NCBI RefSeq assembly: GCF_002305875.1
Contig: NZ_CP022098.1
Span: 12,090,001-12,154,000, forward strand
DNA length: 64,000 nt
Direction: 5' to 3'
Origin: Cystobacter fuscus
Lineage (GTDB): Bacteria > Myxococcota > Myxococcia > Myxococcales > Myxococcaceae
The notes below the pieces were generated by a model. It was not told where the DNA came from, did no database searches, and saw only the letters and a program-made list of their open reading frames with translations. The translations under genes and the position numbers were made by a program. Below are positions 27,869 through 37,089 of the stretch, piece by piece (within the stretch, counting starts at the first letter, position 1; each line of letters begins with the position of its first letter).

Positions 27869-29268
27869 GCCCCCGCCGCGTCCCGGCCGAGATCTCCCAC
27901 CCGCTCGGCCTCGGGATCCGGCCGTTTGACGCGCAGGGTGACGAACTCCTCGGCCACCGTGGGGTGGATGCCCACCGTGGCGTCGAGCTGCTTCTTCGTG
28001 ACGCCACACTTCAACGCCACCGCCAGGCCCTGGATGATTTCCGGCGCGTCCGCGCCCACCATGTGGATGCCCAGCACCCGGTCGCTCTCCCGCGCGACGA
28101 TGACCTTGAGCATCACCCGCTCGTCACGCCCGCTCAGCACGTGCTTCATGGGCCGGAAGCTGGACACATACACGTCCACCGCGCCGAACTTCCCACGCGC
28201 CTCGCGCTCGGTGCACCCCACCGTACCCACCGGCGGCTGGCTGAACACCGCCGAGGCCACCCCCGTGTGGTCCATCCGCGTGGGATTGTCATGGAAGAGC
28301 GTCTCGGCCACCGCGCGCCCCTCGGCGATCGCCACCGGTGTGAGGTTGATGCGGTCCGTCACGTCGCCCACCGCGTAGATGCTCTCCACCCGGGTGCGCG
28401 ACCCTTCATCCACCTTCACCGCGCCCCGCTCGTTCAACTCCACCCCCACCTCCTCCAACCCGAGCCCCTTCGTGTTGGGCACCCGCCCCGTGGCGAACAA
28501 CACCGTGTCCACCTCGAGTGTCTCCAGGCCCGTGAGCACACTCAACGTCCCATCCGCCTGCTTCTCGATGCCTCGCAGCAGGCTCTCGGTGCGCAAGCCA
28601 ATCCCCTTCTTGCGCATCTCCTCGGCGAGCACCGCGCGCACGTCGTCATCGAAGCCGCGCAGCACCGTGCCGCCGCGCAGGAACATCGTCACCCGCGACC
28701 CCAATGCGTTGAAGATGCCCGCGAACTCCACCCCGATGTAGCCCCCACCCACGATGGCCACCCGGCGCGGCAGCTCTGGCAGCCGCAGCGCCCCGTCCGA
28801 GGTGATGACATGCTCGATGCCGGGAAGCTGGGGCAGGAAGGGATGCGAGCCCGTGGCCACCAGGATGTACCTGGCCGTGTAGCGCTGGCCGTTCACTTCC
28901 ACCGTGTGCGCATCCACCACCCGGCCCCGGCCCTCGATGAGCCGCACGCCGGATTCGTGCAGCAGCCGCCGGTACACCCCATCCAATCGCTCGAGTTCCC
29001 GGTCCTTGCCCGCCTGGAGTTTCTTCCAATCGAAGCCGGGCTCGGCGACGGACCAGCCATGGCCCACCGCGTCCTCGAACTCCGCGCGGAAATGAGCGCC
29101 ATAGACGAGCAGCTTCTTGGGCACACAACCGCGGTGCACGCAGGTGCCGCCCACCGCCTGGTCCTCGCACAGCGCGACCCGGGCGCCGTACCCGCCCGCC
29201 CGGCGGCTCGCGGCCACGCCTCCCGAGCCCCCTCCAATGGTGAACAGGTCGAAGTCATATTCCGGCAT
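27865..29268 (-). CDS. gor: Glutathione-disulfide reductase (467 aa)
   Basis: NADPH-dependent flavin disulfide reductase that keeps glutathione reduced. FAD-binding GGGSGGVAASRRAGGYGA, redox motif GGTCVHRGCVPKKLL (disulfide Cys pair), NADPH domain VAIVGGGYIGVEFAGIF, YAVGDVTDRINLTPVAI and the C-terminal IHPTVAEEFV with catalytic His and Glu. In the NADPH loop, FLRGGTVLRGFD has the Arg residues that contact the 2'-phosphate, supporting NADPH. The His-Arg pair between the active Cys is unusual (Asn-Val in most). It converges with proline dehydrogenase and shares four bases. Start ATG 29268 has GAGGAAGAG upstream. Confidence 0.93.
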   Translation of the reverse strand: MPEYDFDLFTIGGGSGGVAASRRAGGYGARVALCEDQAVGGTCVHRGCVPKKLLVYGAHFRAEFEDAVGHGWSVAEPGFDWKKLQAGKDRELERLDGVYRRLLHESGVRLIEGRGRVVDAHTVEVNGQRYTARYILVATGSHPFLPQLPGIEHVITSDGALRLPELPRRVAIVGGGYIGVEFAGIFNALGSRVTMFLRGGTVLRGFDDDVRAVLAEEMRKKGIGLRTESLLRGIEKQADGTLSVLTGLETLEVDTVLFATGRVPNTKGLGLEEVGVELNERGAVKVDEGSRTRVESIYAVGDVTDRINLTPVAIAEGRAVAETLFHDNPTRMDHTGVASAVFSQPPVGTVGCTEREARGKFGAVDVYVSSFRPMKHVLSGRDERVMLKVIVARESDRVLGIHMVGADAPEIIQGLAVALKCGVTKKQLDATVGIHPTVAEEFVTLRVKRPDPEAERVGDLGRDAAGA

Positions 29269-29493
29269 GGGCTCTTCCTCGCGAGGGGTCGGGTTCAGCC
29301 TTCAAGACCACACGATGGGCATGCCCCCGGACGCGTGTCCTCCATGCAGAGGACGGGAGTGCCCACCCCTCCAGCAAGGAAGCGGCCTCACACGCCCGGG
29401 AGGCCAGGGCCCCTGACCTTGAGTGCCTGGGAACCCTTGCACGATAGGGCCTCGTCACCGAGGCCGTGCTCTCCGCGACCGGGACGTGAGGGT

Positions 29494-29931
29494 TCAGGGG
29501 TCGCGCCGCAGCGGCACCAGCGCGCGGATCCGCGCGTCGCGCAGGTAGAGCCCCGCCCACACCACCACGCCAATGATGATGGGGCTGGTGAACGGGTCCG
29601 AGATGCGCACGTGCGTCGCGACGGCCCCTCCGAGGTAGGCCGTGAGCAGCAGGGCACCCAACACGGCGGTGCGCGGCACCGCGTAGAGCACCACGCAGAG
29701 CAACTCGACGACGCCGATGGGGACCAGCGTGGACAGTGGGTAGCCCTGCTTCTCCTGCCAACCTTGGACCACCTGCGGATTCTGGGACAGCTTCATCACG
29801 GCGCTCATCAGGAACAAGGCCACGGACAGGCCCGACACGGCGCGTCCGATCCACAGCATGGTCTTGCTGGTGGTGGGAGCCGAGGAGGAGGGAGGAGACG
29901 ACAGGGTGGAGGCTTCGGCGGGGGTGGACAT
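29494..29931 (-). CDS. DoxX-family four-helix membrane protein (145 aa)
   Basis: A DoxX-like small integral membrane protein. After a Ser/Pro/Thr-rich leader (MSTPAEASTLSSPP), four transmembrane segments are visible: TMLWIGRAVSGLSVALFLMSA, TLVPIGVVELLCVVLYAV, VLGALLLTAYLGGAVATHV and PIIIGVVVWAGLYLRD. The Lys-Leu in VMKL and the GVVEL motif are typical for the DoxX group, which is often linked to thiol or electron-transfer stress. The real start is ATG 29931; the longer open frame is Arg/Pro-rich. It is 225 bp from the glutathione reductase start and divergent from yigZ. Confidence 0.8.
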   Translation of the reverse strand: MSTPAEASTLSSPPSSSAPTTSKTMLWIGRAVSGLSVALFLMSAVMKLSQNPQVVQGWQEKQGYPLSTLVPIGVVELLCVVLYAVPRTAVLGALLLTAYLGGAVATHVRISDPFTSPIIIGVVVWAGLYLRDARIRALVPLRRDP

Positions 29932-30091
29932 CGGGGGGCTCCCAGCGGCGGAGAGAGACTTCTGGATGGGGTGAACCGAACGAATGCCCGGCTGAATAGC
30001 GACCGGACGGGGCGCGCGCAAGGAGACACGGAAGGTGAATTTCCACGCCGGAGCGTGCAACCAGCGTCCGAGGCCGTAGAGTGGACGGGGG

Positions 30092-30718
30092 ATGGAAGCC
30101 AAACGCTACCTCGTGCCCGCGCGCGTCCACCGGGTCGAGCAGGAGTTGCAGAAGAGCCGCTTCCTCACCACGGCCGCTCCGGCGCCCACGGTGGAGGAGG
30201 CCCGGGCCTTCATCGCCCGCGTGCGCGAGGAATTCCCCGACGCCACCCACAACTGCTGGGCCTATGTCGCGGGTCCGCCCGGCTCCACCGCCCAGGTGGG
30301 CATGAGCGACGATGGCGAGCCTCACGGCACCGCCGGCCGGCCCATGCTCAATGCCCTGCTCCACGGCGGCGTGGGCGAGGTGGCCGTCGTCGTCACCCGC
30401 TATTTCGGAGGCACGCTGCTGGGCAAGGGCGGGCTCGTGCGCGCCTATACCGGGTGCGTGCAACAGGCACTCGAGAGCCTTCCCACCCTCGAGCGCGTGC
30501 CCAAGGCACGTCTGGCCATCGAAATCGAATACGCGAGCGTGGACGGGTTGCGCCGCATGCTCCCCGCCCACGAAGCGGAGCTGGTGTCCGAGGAGTACGC
30601 CGCCACCGTGGGCTACCAGCTCCTGCTACCCGTCTCGCGGCTGGAAGCCTTCCGCAAGGCGCTGCTCGACCTGACCCTAGGCGAGGTGCTCATCGAGGTG
30701 CTCGAGCCCCGTCAGTAG
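30092..30718 (+). CDS. yigZ: YigZ/IMPACT-family protein (208 aa)
   Basis: The N-terminal domain is UPF0029: VPARVHRVEQELQKSRFLTTA, ATHNCWAYV, MSDDGEPHGTAGRPML and VVVTRYFGGTLLGKGGLVRAY, the highly conserved phosphate-binding-like loops of the family. Residues about 135-205 form the smaller C-terminal ferredoxin-like domain (DUF1949). Its role is thought to lie in translation or ribosome-associated control, but the reaction is unknown. ATG 30092 is the family start. Its last seven bases overlap the tail of the putative immunity gene read from the other strand. Confidence 0.92.
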   Translation: MEAKRYLVPARVHRVEQELQKSRFLTTAAPAPTVEEARAFIARVREEFPDATHNCWAYVAGPPGSTAQVGMSDDGEPHGTAGRPMLNALLHGGVGEVAVVVTRYFGGTLLGKGGLVRAYTGCVQQALESLPTLERVPKARLAIEIEYASVDGLRRMLPAHEAELVSEEYAATVGYQLLLPVSRLEAFRKALLDLTLGEVLIEVLEPRQ

Positions 30719-31344
30719 ATGATGCAGTCGAACTTCTCGATGACGGCCCGGAGTTCTTCCGGGGTGGTCTCCATCCGCTTGGCTACCGAAGGAGCGTGAT
30801 AGGTCAACGATTTGGTGGGAGCTGGTTGGGTGTGAAGCTCCTCCACGGTGACACGCCCAAATCGGCCCGGCCATCTGACGCTGCTCAACTCGGAGGCACG
30901 GCCGATGGGGTCCACGAAGGTGAAGCAGGGCCACTTGGGAAAGCGTAGGGTGGAGGGATCACACCCCATGATGCGGCAGCCATCCATCCAAGCCTCGGTG
31001 AAGTCGCAGTCCTCGATGGAACCGTGCTGATACCACGGCAGGCTGCTGTACTCAGGCCAGAGGCCGAAGTCGCACCCTGTCAGCCACCCCTTGAACCGGC
31101 AGCCCTTGAGGGACGCGGCCACCCAGCTCTGGAAATTCTTCAACTCCTGCTTCACCTCGAAGGTGCAGTCGCTGAAGCGGGGCTGCTTGAGGCTCAGGCG
31201 CCGAGCGGACACCTTCAGCACCAGGGTACAGTTTCTCAGCGTCAGCTTGGGACCGAGGATGTAGTTCGCCTTCTTGTCCGTCAGTTCCAACCGCTCGTTT
31301 TCGATTTCCTGGTCTTCGAAGACGACGTTACCGAGCGAATCCAT
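30712..31344 (-). CDS. Putative SitI-type immunity protein, pentapeptide-like repeats (210 aa)
   Basis: Immediately downstream (11 bp) of the SitA-type toxin and on the same strand, the usual place for the immunity gene. The protein has irregular repeats with C-x-F or C-x-I centres: RFSDCTFEVK, LKGCRFKGWLTGCDFGLW, IEDCDFTEAWMDGCRIMGCD, typical of a right-handed beta-helix of the pentapeptide-repeat class. The N-terminal half has tight strand spacing (LTDKKANYILGPKLTL) and the C-terminal 60 residues are unrelated. It has no signal, as expected for a cytoplasmic immunity protein. ATG 31344 follows AAAGGGG; a TTG at 31359 is an alternative. Function is inferred from position. Confidence 0.65.
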   Translation of the reverse strand: MDSLGNVVFEDQEIENERLELTDKKANYILGPKLTLRNCTLVLKVSARRLSLKQPRFSDCTFEVKQELKNFQSWVAASLKGCRFKGWLTGCDFGLWPEYSSLPWYQHGSIEDCDFTEAWMDGCRIMGCDPSTLRFPKWPCFTFVDPIGRASELSSVRWPGRFGRVTVEELHTQPAPTKSLTYHAPSVAKRMETTPEELRAVIEKFDCIIY

Positions 31345-31355
31345 CGCCGCCCCTT

Positions 31356-33014
31356 TCAAAAGGCGAGCATCCGGAAGAACTCGCCCGCCATGCGCCTGCC
31401 ATGCCGCGCCAGATTCGACGCCGATCCGGAGAGAATCTCGTATCGGGTGCCCGTTGCCGGGTCAACCACGTCGATGCCCTTACTCAGGCTGAAGTCGTAG
31501 AGGTGCTCGAACTGCGCTTTCACCTTCGTTTGCACGTAGCGCCCCCGGGCCTCGCGCTCCAACAGCCGCGCCAGCCAATACTCGCCCTTGTCCAGAGCAG
31601 TTTTGATGGCCTCCTTCTCCGCGTCCGAGAGTCTATCGGGCCCCCACTCCTTGGAGGCCCTGGTGACGGCCTCCTGGAGCATGTCCCCCACCTTGTCCTG
31701 GGCGGGAATGTCCGCGGCCGATTTGCCGCGTGGCAGGTGCCAACGCTGCCCATCACTGAGTTCCACCTGCCGGTTGCCGCCCCGGTGGCGAATGACGGTT
31801 TCCGCGAAGCGGCCCCCAGGAGCCTTCGCCTTCCCACTACCCAGCCCCTTCTTGAACATCACCACGGCCATGGGGCCTTGCGGTGAGGTGGCCACCGTCT
31901 CCACCGCCGCGATGGCGTGGGCCAGCGCCCCCTCCGTCACGAGTGCCGTCTCTTCAGCCTCCACCCGGCTCATGACAGCAGCGCCCCCCTGTGCCTTCCA
32001 CTGTCTCCCCGCAAGGTTGAAGCCCGGAAGCGACTTCACCCGCGGCAGCACCTGCCCCAGCGTGTGCCCGCTCAGCGTGGCTACCGCCAGAATCATCGCC
32101 CGTGCCGCGTCCTCGCCCAGCACTCGGCCGAAGTCCTCTCCCGCCGCGCGCAGTTCCTCGAAGGTGCTGGCGTGGTGCGCCGTGTCGGCCAGACGAGCCC
32201 AGCCATCCATCAGCCCGTACACCGTCTCGAGGCCCAGGTAGCTCATGAGAAGGACGGTGAGGGTGGCGGCCAGTGCCTTGGTCGTCGGCTCGGGCACCAC
32301 CCACATCATGCAGTAGAGGGCCACCGTCCAGACGACCATGGAGACGATCGCCCGCGCGTCGAGCAACTCTCGCCCCAGGGCCGCGCGCGTCTCATCAAAC
32401 ACGGTGCCAAAAGCCAGCGCCAGGGCCAAGGTGCGCCGGTCATCGGTGCGCAGCCAGGCGTCGTCGTCCAGCAGGCCCAGGCAGTCACCGCCCCCCTGGT
32501 GCTCACACCACCGGAGGTACTTCTCCTTGAGGGCTTGTTCAGCTTGGGGCGTGAGGACAACCAGGCCCTCCTGGCGCTCGGGAATGAAGGTGAAACCCTC
32601 GCCTCGGTACTGCTCCAGCTTCCAGACTCCCGTCGCCGCCACCCAGGGGGCGTCTGGTGACGGATCCAAGAGGCTGAGCAGTTCGTGTGCGGCCTGCCGT
32701 GGTGTCTTGTGCTTCAGCCGCACGTCCCGGGACAGGCGCAGGAAAGCCCGCTGGAACTCGGCCCTGGAAATGCGCACCGGCCGGGTGGAGACAGGGCCAG
32801 GCTCCAGGAAGTCCACGGCGTATACGGTAGCGGACTCGAGGCCGGGCTCCGCCTTGAGGGCCTCACCCACCTTGGGAGCCGGTGGGGGGACGCGATCCCG
32901 TGGAGTGCCCGTGGCGCAGGCGGATTGGAGAAAGAGGACAAAGAGGAACCAGCCGCACAGCAAGGGACGGAACTGAGCGGCAGGCAGGCGCGGACCAGCA
33001 GGTCGGGTGGACAC
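31356..33014 (-). CDS. SitA5-like lipoprotein polymorphic toxin (552 aa)
   Basis: Fits myxobacterial SitA toxins, lipoproteins that move between outer membranes of kin by TraA-dependent exchange and poison cells lacking the immunity gene. The N-terminal signal ends in a lipobox-like LFLQSAC (Cys33). A central hydrophobic stretch (about 220-320) includes ALYCMMWVVPE, ATLTVLLMSYLGL and a helical AILAVATLSG block typical of this subgroup. The C-terminus (about 465-552), RYVQTKVKAQFEHLYDF, GIDVVDPATGTRYEIL and NLARHGRRMAGEFFRM, is the likely toxic domain and may be a nuclease, but no catalytic residues are certain. The start is GTG 33014, after AAGGTGA. The next gene is the presumed immunity gene. 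Confidence 0.72.
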   Translation of the reverse strand: MSTRPAGPRLPAAQFRPLLCGWFLFVLFLQSACATGTPRDRVPPPAPKVGEALKAEPGLESATVYAVDFLEPGPVSTRPVRISRAEFQRAFLRLSRDVRLKHKTPRQAAHELLSLLDPSPDAPWVAATGVWKLEQYRGEGFTFIPERQEGLVVLTPQAEQALKEKYLRWCEHQGGGDCLGLLDDDAWLRTDDRRTLALALAFGTVFDETRAALGRELLDARAIVSMVVWTVALYCMMWVVPEPTTKALAATLTVLLMSYLGLETVYGLMDGWARLADTAHHASTFEELRAAGEDFGRVLGEDAARAMILAVATLSGHTLGQVLPRVKSLPGFNLAGRQWKAQGGAAVMSRVEAEETALVTEGALAHAIAAVETVATSPQGPMAVVMFKKGLGSGKAKAPGGRFAETVIRHRGGNRQVELSDGQRWHLPRGKSAADIPAQDKVGDMLQEAVTRASKEWGPDRLSDAEKEAIKTALDKGEYWLARLLEREARGRYVQTKVKAQFEHLYDFSLSKGIDVVDPATGTRYEILSGSASNLARHGRRMAGEFFRMLAF

Positions 33015-33072
33015 GGCTCACCTTACACCGAGACCACCTGACCGCCTCGGATGCCCGTCCTCCCGTGCGAGC

Positions 33073-34056
33073 CTAACGGGCCGCGCGCGCGAGCCTCGCC
33101 ACGCCCAGCACCGCGCCCCCCGCGAGCGCCGCGATGGCCGCCGTCGCCGAGAAGCGCTTCCAGCGCGGCGTGGCTGGCACCGGGCCATAGGGGCCCATCA
33201 CCCGGGGCATCGGCTGGAAGAGATTGCCCTCGAGGCGCGCCACCGACTGCTCGCGCATCTGCATGCGCTTGCCCCAGCGGCCGAGGATGAAAGTCCCCAG
33301 GAAGGGCACAATCGTATCCATCACCAGGATGAGCCAGCCCTGGAGGAACACGGGCACGAGCGTCCTGCCCGGTGACCTCGCGGCCCGCACCACCGCCCGC
33401 GCCACCACGTCCACGTCATACGTGGGTGGCACCGGCTTGGGCGCCCGGCTGAACATCGTCGGCGCGTGCGCGAACATGTTCGACGACACCGAGGGCACCA
33501 GGATGTTGGACACCTGGATGTCCGTGTCCGACAGCTCCAGTTTCAGCGACTTGGCCCAGCCGAGCGTCGCGTGCTTGCTCGCCGAATACGTGGACAACAG
33601 CGGCGCCCCACCCTTGGACAGCATGGATTGGACGTTGAGGATGTGGCCGCTGCCCTGGTGCCGGAAGTGCGGCAACACCGCCCGCGCAAAGCGCATGAAG
33701 CCAAAGCAATTCACGTCGAATACCCGCGTGATGTGCTCCCACGGCAGCTCGTCGAAGAGGCCGTAGGACTGCACTCCCGCATCGTTCACCAACAGATCCA
33801 CCCGCCCATAGTGCGCCACGCACTCGCGCACCACGTGCTCCACGTCCGATTGCACCGTCACGTCCCCGGGCACCGCGATGCACTCGCCCCCCTTCGCCTG
33901 GATGTCCTGGCACAGCCGCGCGAGCGCCTCCTCCGAGCGCGCCGTCACGCACAGCCGCACCCCCGCCTCCCCCAGCCGGACCGCCGCCTGCCACCCCACC
34001 CCGCTCGACGCCCCCGTCACGATGGCGACCTGGCCCCTCAATTCCTGGCGACCCAT
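33073..34056 (-). CDS. Short-chain dehydrogenase/reductase with C-terminal extension (327 aa)
   Basis: Classical SDR. NAD(P) loop VTGASSGVGWQAA, DLLVNDAGVQSYG, then catalytic Ser-Tyr-Lys in STYSASKHATLGW. The Arg after the loop (TARSEEA) suggests NADP. The region beyond about 235 differs from short SDRs: a hydrophobic stretch (LQGWLILVMDTIVPFLGTFI) and a second one at the end (AAIAALAGGAVLGVARLA) could tether it to the membrane. Substrate unknown. ATG 34056 is preferred because AGGAGGAG lies upstream. It is 58 bp downstream of the SitA start on the same strand, so a shared transcript is unlikely unless it reads into it. Confidence 0.88.
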   Translation of the reverse strand: MGRQELRGQVAIVTGASSGVGWQAAVRLGEAGVRLCVTARSEEALARLCQDIQAKGGECIAVPGDVTVQSDVEHVVRECVAHYGRVDLLVNDAGVQSYGLFDELPWEHITRVFDVNCFGFMRFARAVLPHFRHQGSGHILNVQSMLSKGGAPLLSTYSASKHATLGWAKSLKLELSDTDIQVSNILVPSVSSNMFAHAPTMFSRAPKPVPPTYDVDVVARAVVRAARSPGRTLVPVFLQGWLILVMDTIVPFLGTFILGRWGKRMQMREQSVARLEGNLFQPMPRVMGPYGPVPATPRWKRFSATAAIAALAGGAVLGVARLARAAR

Positions 34057-34249
34057 GCCCCCTCCTCCTGTCCGGCTCCGCGCCACGCGGACCCCCGTGC
34101 GCACAGGATGCGAACGCCCCTCTCCCAACGCACACACGCGCCTTTCCCCTGGCCGCCTGTCCGCTCGGGTGTCCCCACGCCAGACGACTCCAGACGTCCA
34201 GTGGTGAACGCATCGCGGTGGGATATTCCACCTGGACTCTCCAGGTTGG

Positions 34250-35698
34250 ATGAAGCTGTCCGCCATGAGTTCGGTGCTCGACGCGATCGTGGTGGGCGCG
34301 GGACCCAATGGGCTCGCCGCCGCGGTGACCCTGGCCCGCGCGGGCCGCTCGGTGCGAGTCGTGGAGGCCGCCCCCACCCCCGGCGGCGGCGCCCGCTCGG
34401 CCGAGCTCACCCTGCCCGGCTACGTCCACGACGTCTGCTCCGCCGTCCACCCGCTCGCCGTGGCCTCGCCCTTCCTGCGCCAGCTCCCCCTCGCCGACCA
34501 CGGCCTGGAGTGGGTCCACCCGGACGCGCCCCTCGCCCACCCCCTGGAGGATGGCAACGCCGCCGTGCTCGAGCGCTCCCTGGAGGCCACCGCGCGGGGA
34601 CTCGGCCCCGACGCCAGGCGCTACGAGCGCTGGATGCGCCCCATGGTGCACGCCTTCGAGGACGTCATGGCCCAGCTCGGCGACCCCCTGCGCCTGCCCC
34701 GCCATCCGCTGCGGCTCGCCCGCTTCGGCCTGCGCGCCCTGCGCTCCGCCCATGCCCAGGCCCGGAGCGCCTTCCGCGGACCCCTCGCCCGCGCCCTCTT
34801 CGCCGGTGGCGCCGCGCACTCCTTCTCCGCCCTCGAGCGCCCCCTCACCTCCGCCTTCGGCATCCTCCTGCTCACCTCGGGCCACGCCGTGGGCTGGCCG
34901 TTCCCCCGAGGCGGCACCCAGAAGCTCGTGGACGCGCTCGTGTGCTACCTGCGCGCGCTCGGCGGCGAGGTGGTCACGGGCCAGCGCGTGACGAACGTGG
35001 ACGAGCTGCCCCGCTCCCGCGCCGTGCTGCTCGACGTGACGCCCGCGCAGCTCGTGAAGCTCGCCGGCCACCGGCTGCCACCGCCCTACGTGGAGAAGCT
35101 GCGGCGCTTCCGCTACGGGCCCGGCGTGTTCAAGGTGGACTGGGCCCTCGCTGGCCCCATCCCCTGGCGCGCCGTCGGGTGCTCCCGCGCGGGCACCGTG
35201 CACGTGGGCGGCAGCCTGGAGGAGATCTCCGCGAGCGAGGCCGCCGTCGCCCGGGGTCAGGTGCCCGAGCGCCCCTTCGTGCTCGTGGCCCAGCACACCC
35301 CCTTCGACGACAGCCGCGCCCCCAAGGGCCGACACACCGGGTGGGCGTACTGCCACGTGCCCAACGGCTGCACCGAGGACATGACCGCCCGCATCGAGGC
35401 GCAAATGGAGCGCTTCGCCCCGGGCTTCGGCGACCTCGTGCTCGCCCGGCACACGCGCTCGCCCGCGCAATACGAGGCGTACAACGCCAACTGCATCGGC
35501 GGGGACATCTCCGGTGGCGCCATGGAGGGCCTGCAACTGCTCGCCCGACCCGTGGCGAGCCTCGTGCCCTACGCCACGCCGGATCCGCGCATCTATCTGT
35601 GCTCGTCCTCCACGCCCCCCGGGGCCGGAGTACATGGGCTGTGCGGGTTCCTCGCCGCGCGCGCCCTGCTCGCCAGCGAGGTGTGGCGCAAGGGGTAG
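34250..35698 (+). CDS. Phytoene-desaturase-like FAD oxidoreductase (482 aa)
   Basis: FAD/NAD(P)-binding amine-oxidase-type protein of the CrtI/phytoene-dehydrogenase-related group. The Rossmann loop is IVVGAGPNGLAAAVTLARAG followed by the acidic VVEAAPTPGGGARS, and the C-terminus has IYLCSSSTPPGAGVHGLCG, the FAD-contacting segment near the isoalloxazine. PRGGTQKLVDALV and FALLLTS-like GILLLTSGHAVGWPF are also typical. No carotenoid genes are adjacent, so it may act on another polyene or lipid. ATG 34250 is the first start; ATG 34265 is an alternative. It is divergent from the short-chain dehydrogenase with 193 bp between. Confidence 0.85.
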   Translation: MKLSAMSSVLDAIVVGAGPNGLAAAVTLARAGRSVRVVEAAPTPGGGARSAELTLPGYVHDVCSAVHPLAVASPFLRQLPLADHGLEWVHPDAPLAHPLEDGNAAVLERSLEATARGLGPDARRYERWMRPMVHAFEDVMAQLGDPLRLPRHPLRLARFGLRALRSAHAQARSAFRGPLARALFAGGAAHSFSALERPLTSAFGILLLTSGHAVGWPFPRGGTQKLVDALVCYLRALGGEVVTGQRVTNVDELPRSRAVLLDVTPAQLVKLAGHRLPPPYVEKLRRFRYGPGVFKVDWALAGPIPWRAVGCSRAGTVHVGGSLEEISASEAAVARGQVPERPFVLVAQHTPFDDSRAPKGRHTGWAYCHVPNGCTEDMTARIEAQMERFAPGFGDLVLARHTRSPAQYEAYNANCIGGDISGGAMEGLQLLARPVASLVPYATPDPRIYLCSSSTPPGAGVHGLCGFLAARALLASEVWRKG

Positions 35699-35859
35699 AG
35701 AAGTACGTGCGAGTACTCGGAGGTCTGTGTTCGCATCCCCAGCAGGCGGGCGAGCTTCCACCCCACGCTCCCCGGGAGATGGAGCAAGCGTGCCGCCGTG
35801 CACAACTTCTCCGCCATTCGTCTCATGACCCGCCTCCACCGCGCCGTCCCAGTCCTCGA

Positions 35860-37089
35860 ATGAGCCACACGCCCCCTCAAGGCACCCTGGTCGTCCCGCC
35901 CCACCCGGGGCTCCAGCTCGTCCAGGGCCCTCTCCAGCCCATCGTTCCCACCGCCCTCCCGCCCGAGGGCGCCTCCGAGCCGTGCCCCCAGTTGCTGCCC
36001 GGTCACCAGGTGGAGCTGGTGTGCAACGGCCACATCTTCCAGGTCATCGAGCGGGAGATCGCACGGGCCCGCTCGAGCATCCACCTGTGCATCTACATCT
36101 GGCGCCCGGGGAAGGTATCGGATCGCCTCGTGGCGGCCCTCGAGGAGCGGGCGCGCGCGGGTGTCGCCTGCCGGTTGCTCGTGGACGCCGTGGGCAGCCG
36201 GGGCGGCTTCGAGAAGCACGTGCGCCCTCGCCTGGAGCGCGCCGGGTGCGAGGTTCGCCGCTTCCACCCTCCCCGCCTCCGCCGCTTCTGGCGGCTGCTC
36301 CTGCGCAACCACCGCAAGCTGCTCGTCATCGACGGACGCGTGGGGCTCACCGGCGGCTGGTGCATCTCGGACGAGTGGGACGGCCACGGCCAGCGCGAGC
36401 ACGAGTGGCGTGACACCAACGTGCGTGTGCTCGGCCCCGCCGCCCTCGCGCAGATGCAGGCCACCTTCTCCGAGGACTGGCAGCACTCCGGCGGCGAGCC
36501 GCTCCCTCCCGACTCCTTCCCCTCCCTCGCCCCCGAGGGCCCCGCCCGCGCCGCCTTCATCCAGAGCCGCGCCCGCCCCGGCGCCGAGCCCGCCGAGCAG
36601 ATGCTGGAAGCGGTCTTCAGCTCCGCCCGGCGCCGGCTGTGGATCTCCAGCGGCTACTTCGCCATCAACGACGCCTTCACCCGCCTGCTCATCCGCCAGC
36701 GCCATGCCGGCGTGGACGTGCGCGTGCTCGTGCCGGGTCCCATCAACGACGTCCCCGTGGCGCGCGCCATGCAGCGCTCCACCTACCGCTCCCTGCTCAA
36801 GCACGGCGTACGCATCTGGGAGTACCAGCCCTCGATGATGCACGCCAAGACGGCCGTGGTGGACGAGGACCAGTGCATCGTCGGCTCCACCAACCTGGAT
36901 CCCTTCTCCCTCAACGTGCTGCAGGAGGGCTCGCTCGTGGTGAAGGACCCCGCCCTCACCACCGCGCTCGCGCGGGCCTTCCTCGAGGATCTCGACGTCT
37001 CGCGCGAGGTGCACACGACGCCCTGGTACTACCTCCTGATCTCCGGCATGCGCCGCGTCCTGTGGTGGATATTCGACCGGTTCGATTGA
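35860..37089 (+). CDS. Cardiolipin synthase-like phospholipase D protein (409 aa)
   Basis: Two HKD motifs make the phospholipase D active site: HRKLLVIDGRVGLTGG near residue 150 and HAKTAVVDEDQCIVGSTN near residue 330. The strand AIRSSIHLCIYIWRPG and the GGWCISDEWDG block between the halves fit bacterial cardiolipin synthases of the ClsB type. The hydrophobic C-terminus (YYLLISGMRRVLWWIFDRF) is probably a membrane-associated helix. There is no N-terminal membrane segment, unlike ClsA. ATG 35860 follows TCCTCGA, with no clear Shine-Dalgarno. It lies 161 bp after the desaturase-like gene on the same strand and is followed by the formate dehydrogenase operon. Confidence 0.88.
   Translation: MSHTPPQGTLVVPPHPGLQLVQGPLQPIVPTALPPEGASEPCPQLLPGHQVELVCNGHIFQVIEREIARARSSIHLCIYIWRPGKVSDRLVAALEERARAGVACRLLVDAVGSRGGFEKHVRPRLERAGCEVRRFHPPRLRRFWRLLLRNHRKLLVIDGRVGLTGGWCISDEWDGHGQREHEWRDTNVRVLGPAALAQMQATFSEDWQHSGGEPLPPDSFPSLAPEGPARAAFIQSRARPGAEPAEQMLEAVFSSARRRLWISSGYFAINDAFTRLLIRQRHAGVDVRVLVPGPINDVPVARAMQRSTYRSLLKHGVRIWEYQPSMMHAKTAVVDEDQCIVGSTNLDPFSLNVLQEGSLVVKDPALTTALARAFLEDLDVSREVHTTPWYYLLISGMRRVLWWIFDRFD

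Noticed and set aside
33466-35859. Long N-terminal extension of the cardiolipin synthase frame
   Set aside because: It lies antisense to the short-chain dehydrogenase and out of frame with the desaturase gene; the family N-terminus begins at ATG 35860.
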